From positions 23,256 to 87,255 of the forward strand of contig DHHF01000007.1 in the NCBI GenBank assembly GCA_002403155.1: DNA of 64,000 nt, read 5' to 3'. Both the position numbers and the translations under genes were made by a program. Shown piece by piece: positions 61,181 through 64,000 of the stretch (the stretch's first letter is position 1; every line of letters starts with the position of its first letter). This DNA is from Sulfurovum sp. UBA4779. Its GTDB lineage: Bacteria > Campylobacterota > Campylobacteria > Campylobacterales > Sulfurovaceae. Under the pieces are notes generated by a model that had not been told where the DNA came from, did no database searches, and worked only from the letters and a program-made list of their open reading frames with translations.

Positions 61181-63770
61181 GAAGAAAGAGGTGGGGCAAA
61201 CTGAAGAAATTAAAGAATGCACGGAGTGTTTGTATTATCAACTCCAGAGCGGTTTTAAGCTCAACGATAACAGACCCTCAATTCCCAAAAGCGTAACGGA
61301 CAATCTCAGATATACGCTTAGGGATTATCAGATAGAAGCGCTGCAAAACTTTATATTTTACAATGAACTTAGCAAAGACACCAAAGATAAAGACAAGAAG
61401 CACCTCCTCTTTCACATGGCGACGGGCAGCGGCAAAACGCAGGTGATCGCAAGCTGCATTTTGTATCTTTACGAAAAGGGGTATCGGAACTTTGTCTTCT
61501 TTACCAACGCCAACGGAATCATCGAAAAAACCATAGGAAACTTCATCAAAGGGTACGGCTATGGGTATCTATTTGAAGAGAAGATCGTCATCAACCGCAA
61601 AAACGTAAGCGTATCTCAGATAGAGGGAAGCTTTGATAAAGCCAATAAAAACCACATCAATATCCTTTTTACAAGCATACAGCAGCTGCATCTTGACCTT
61701 CTGACCTCTAAAGAGGATAAAGATACGCTTGAGAGCATCAGAAAACATAAAGTCGCCATGATAGCCGATGAAGCTCACCATCTCAACGCCGGCAACAAGA
61801 TGAATAAAACAGAGGCAAAAGCGGAAGCAAGCTGGACGGAAACCGTCAAAAGCCTACTGGATGCAAATAATGAAAACATCCTCCTTGAGTTTACCGCCAC
61901 GGCGGGGTTCAAATCCAACGCAAACCTTATGACGCATTACAAAGATAAGGTCATCTACGACTTTGACTTCAAAAAATTTCATGATGCGGGATACTCCAAA
62001 CGCATCAGCCTCATCCATAGAGACAGCGGAATGGACGACTGGGACGACACCTTTAGGATAACACAGGCTTTGATGCTAAGCGAATACAGGGCGATGCTTG
62101 CCGAACATCAGGACATCAACCAAGCGATAAAACCCGTCGTGCTGTTCAAGAACATGAAAGGGACGCAATCTGCCGATGACAATCTCGAAACCTTTGCAAG
62201 GTATATCGGAAGCATCAGCATCAAGATGATAAACGAAGTGTTTGAAGAGACAAACGTAAGGGCGGTCAAGATGCTTGAAAAAGAGATTAAAGGCAACGAA
62301 CAACGCTTTATAGAGAGGATAAAAAGAGGGTTTTCAAAAGAAAACTGCATCGTTATCCACTCCAAAAAAGAAAATAAAGCAGAGCTTTTAAAAACGCTCA
62401 ACAGACTGGAAGATCCCGACAATACGATCAGGGCGATTTTCGCGGTAGATATGCTCAACGAGGGCTGGGACGTGAAAAACCTTTATGACATCGTCAAGCT
62501 TGACGAACATAAAAGCGACGGCAAATCGACAACGGCGGATGTCCAGCTCATCGGAAGGGGTGCCAGGTACTATCCGTTTAACCATGCTCCTACTCACCAT
62601 GAACCTGCCATGCGATACAAAAGGAAATTTGATACCGATTTGGACAATCCGCTAGGCGAACTTGAAAAGATGTACTTCCACAGCAAAAACAACAGCAAGT
62701 ACATCGAAGAGCTGCTTTATCAGACGGAGCAATTAAAAGGGAAAGGCAAAACCTATACGCTCAAACTCAAAGAAAGCTTCAAAAAGAGCAAACTGTATCA
62801 GGAAGGATACATCTATACAAATACATGGGAGGAGTTCATCCCAAGTGAACTTGATATGGCGTTCTATTTAGGCGAAGAATGGCGACAATGGCATATCGAC
62901 ATCGACAATAACAGTGACGAATACAGACTACTCCAAAAGCAAAAGGATGATCTGATCCAAAAAGATGAAATTTGTTTCAAAAAGGAAGACAAATTTTATA
63001 TGCGTTATTTGCTCAATATTATGGGGTTTTCATTTGAGTATCTAAAGTCAAAACTGCCTATGCTCAAAAGCGTTGACGAGTTTATCACAGGAGAGGATTA
63101 TTTGGGCGGCATTGCAATCATACCGTCTGCGACAAGGGAGATAGATTTTATCACCAAACAAAAACTTATCTTGCAAATACTCGCTAGCCTTGAATACCAG
63201 TTTGAAAACAGGTCTATATACTATGGAGTAAACGATTTTTTCCCTCAGCCTATATCTTCAATAAAAGACGACAAAACACTATCGCAAAGCAAAGATTCTA
63301 TTGAGGAGAATGGAGACTGGTTTGTGTATGAGAAAGTGTACGCAGACAGCAGCTATGAAAGTGAATTTGTAGCATATATTAAAAGCATTATGCCAAAACT
63401 TCAAGCGTCCTATGAGGATGTAAAACTTATCAGGAATGTAGAGCAATACACATTCTATCACAAAGATACCGGCGGTGGATTTCAGCCCGATTTTTTCTTG
63501 ATGTTACAAAAAGAAGATTGCACCTATCAAATACTTTGTGAAGCAAAAGGGGAAGACAGGGCAGACGGAGACAGATGGAAAGAGGACTTGATGGGCTGGA
63601 TTAACGAATTGACCCACGACAATATCATAGAGTTAAACAATGAATATGGAGAGGAAACAACAACACCTTGCCAGATAGGATGTTATAAACTTTATGGAAC
63701 AAAATTTTATCAACCAAACACTCAGGGAATATTTGACAAGAGTTTGAACGATGTCATAAGCTACAGATAA
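61170..63770 (+). CDS. res: type III restriction endonuclease (Res) subunit
   Basis: The 866-residue protein has a superfamily 2 helicase core with Walker A MATGSGKTQVIAS near residue 85, the DEAH-box VAMIADEAHHLNAG near residue 195, and motif VI QLIGRGARY near residue 455. A C-terminal PD-(D/E)XK nuclease is visible: FQPDFFLMLQKEDC and ILCEAKGED near residues 770-795. This is the ATP-dependent cleavage subunit that works with Mod. Its ATGATG start overlaps the mod stop, which indicates translational coupling. The system would give protection against phages and foreign DNA. All key motifs are intact, so it is likely active. Confidence 0.94.
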   Translation: MMSKKKEVGQTEEIKECTECLYYQLQSGFKLNDNRPSIPKSVTDNLRYTLRDYQIEALQNFIFYNELSKDTKDKDKKHLLFHMATGSGKTQVIASCILYLYEKGYRNFVFFTNANGIIEKTIGNFIKGYGYGYLFEEKIVINRKNVSVSQIEGSFDKANKNHINILFTSIQQLHLDLLTSKEDKDTLESIRKHKVAMIADEAHHLNAGNKMNKTEAKAEASWTETVKSLLDANNENILLEFTATAGFKSNANLMTHYKDKVIYDFDFKKFHDAGYSKRISLIHRDSGMDDWDDTFRITQALMLSEYRAMLAEHQDINQAIKPVVLFKNMKGTQSADDNLETFARYIGSISIKMINEVFEETNVRAVKMLEKEIKGNEQRFIERIKRGFSKENCIVIHSKKENKAELLKTLNRLEDPDNTIRAIFAVDMLNEGWDVKNLYDIVKLDEHKSDGKSTTADVQLIGRGARYYPFNHAPTHHEPAMRYKRKFDTDLDNPLGELEKMYFHSKNNSKYIEELLYQTEQLKGKGKTYTLKLKESFKKSKLYQEGYIYTNTWEEFIPSELDMAFYLGEEWRQWHIDIDNNSDEYRLLQKQKDDLIQKDEICFKKEDKFYMRYLLNIMGFSFEYLKSKLPMLKSVDEFITGEDYLGGIAIIPSATREIDFITKQKLILQILASLEYQFENRSIYYGVNDFFPQPISSIKDDKTLSQSKDSIEENGDWFVYEKVYADSSYESEFVAYIKSIMPKLQASYEDVKLIRNVEQYTFYHKDTGGGFQPDFFLMLQKEDCTYQILCEAKGEDRADGDRWKEDLMGWINELTHDNIIELNNEYGEETTTPCQIGCYKLYGTKFYQPNTQGIFDKSLNDVISYR

Positions 63771-63808
63771 CAGGTTACAACAAACAAAAAAGTGGGGGGG
63801 AAGCAAGA

Positions 63809-63994
63809 ATGAATCTATCAGACAATGGGTTAAGCTTTGACATTATATCATCAATGCAGGATGCTAAAACAGAAATTGAAGCGATTAGGATACTTGAAGA
63901 CTTGCTATCAATATCCCTTTCTAATACAAGTATTAGCACAGAAGTGGATGAGTGTTTTACTTTTCTCGCTAATTTATGTCACCCGCGGTGCTAA
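63809..63994 (+). CDS. short open frame at the window edge, unknown
   Basis: A 61-residue frame starts 38 bp after the Res gene, with a GGGGGGGAAG run upstream that could act as a ribosome-binding site. The sequence is acidic and helical (MQDAKTEIEAIRILEDLLSISLS). It may be the start of a longer gene broken near 63990, or a short protein; the window ends just after. I do not recognise it. Confidence 0.4.
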   Translation: MNLSDNGLSFDIISSMQDAKTEIEAIRILEDLLSISLSNTSISTEVDECFTFLANLCHPRC

Positions 63995-64000
63995 AATAGG

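Noticed and set aside
48201..64000. A second copy of the tRNA-Leu 3' end marking the right end of the island
   Set aside because: I looked for the GTCCTCTCATCCGCACCA sequence in the rest of the window and did not find it; the end probably lies beyond 64000.
1..64000. CRISPR arrays, rRNA genes or complete insertion sequences
   Set aside because: No regularly spaced repeats, cas genes, rRNA-like sequence or transposase genes were seen. The linker repeats in the polyvalent gene are coding and irregularly spaced.

Overview
The window looks like a chromosomal segment of a sulfur-metabolising member of the Campylobacterota, with a Sulfurovum- or Sulfurimonas-like gene repertoire. The reasons are a tig-clpP-def block beside folE, NifS/NifU-type Fe-S assembly, a Psr-type polysulfide/thiosulfate reductase with a periplasmic sulfide:quinone reductase, ThyX instead of ThyA, Campylobacterota-type DnaA boxes (TGTGAATAA) on both sides of dnaA, and AT-rich spacers. 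No rRNA or species-specific marker is present, so the genus is an inference.

Layout. Positions 1-10.9 kb hold housekeeping genes (YeiH-like transporter, comM, gdhA, def, clpP, tig, mutY, folE, nifS, nifU). Positions 10.9-17.4 kb are a tightly overlapping minus-strand operon: a CcdA/DsbD-like membrane protein, two membrane polyferredoxins, a 2-hydroxyacyl-CoA-dehydratase-like protein that resembles double-cubane cluster proteins, and its ATP-dependent activator. Together they look like an uncharacterised low-potential electron transfer and reductase system. Positions 17.6-24.5 kb hold a NIT-HAMP-PAS-GGDEF-EAL signalling protein, a fusion of a TIGR01212 radical SAM enzyme with an MnmD-like methyltransferase (probably tRNA wobble-uridine modification), a DUF438/PAS sensor and an Mrp-type ATPase.

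Positions 24.6-32.2 kb are a sulfur respiration block on the minus strand: psrC, psrB, psrA, a cytochrome b fused to cytochrome c, a lipoprotein cytochrome c and a Tat-exported type II-like SQR. Positions 32.3-38.7 kb are the replication origin region: recJ, pyrG, dnaN, dnaA, ruvC, with DnaA-box clusters on both sides of dnaA (a bipartite oriC). Positions 38.7-47.6 kb are ordinary core genes (L,D-transpeptidase, thyX, dgt, typA, purM, AGCS symporter). A cluster of five tRNA genes (Pro, His, Arg, Arg, Leu) at 47.7-48.2 kb follows a near-ideal sigma70 promoter.

From the tRNA-Leu 3' end to the right edge is a mobile island: a tyrosine integrase with two pairs of 12-bp tandem arm-like repeats, an AlpA-like HTH protein, a Rep-like protein, a 5'-truncated phage-type gene, and a 1048-residue modular polyvalent protein. 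That protein combines nuclease-like domains, an ADP-ribosyltransferase-like domain and a GNAT-like domain, joined by nearly identical repeated linkers. After it come a RelB-like antitoxin with a frameshifted YafQ-like toxin, a decayed orphan copy of the polyvalent tail, a Fic protein with an operator-like array, and a type III restriction-modification system with a divergent small HTH gene. The island runs past the window and its right attachment site is not visible.

The most interesting items are the polyvalent protein with recombinogenic linkers, the double-cubane-like operon, and the radical SAM-methyltransferase fusion. All functions are read from motifs by eye; no database or structure search was run.
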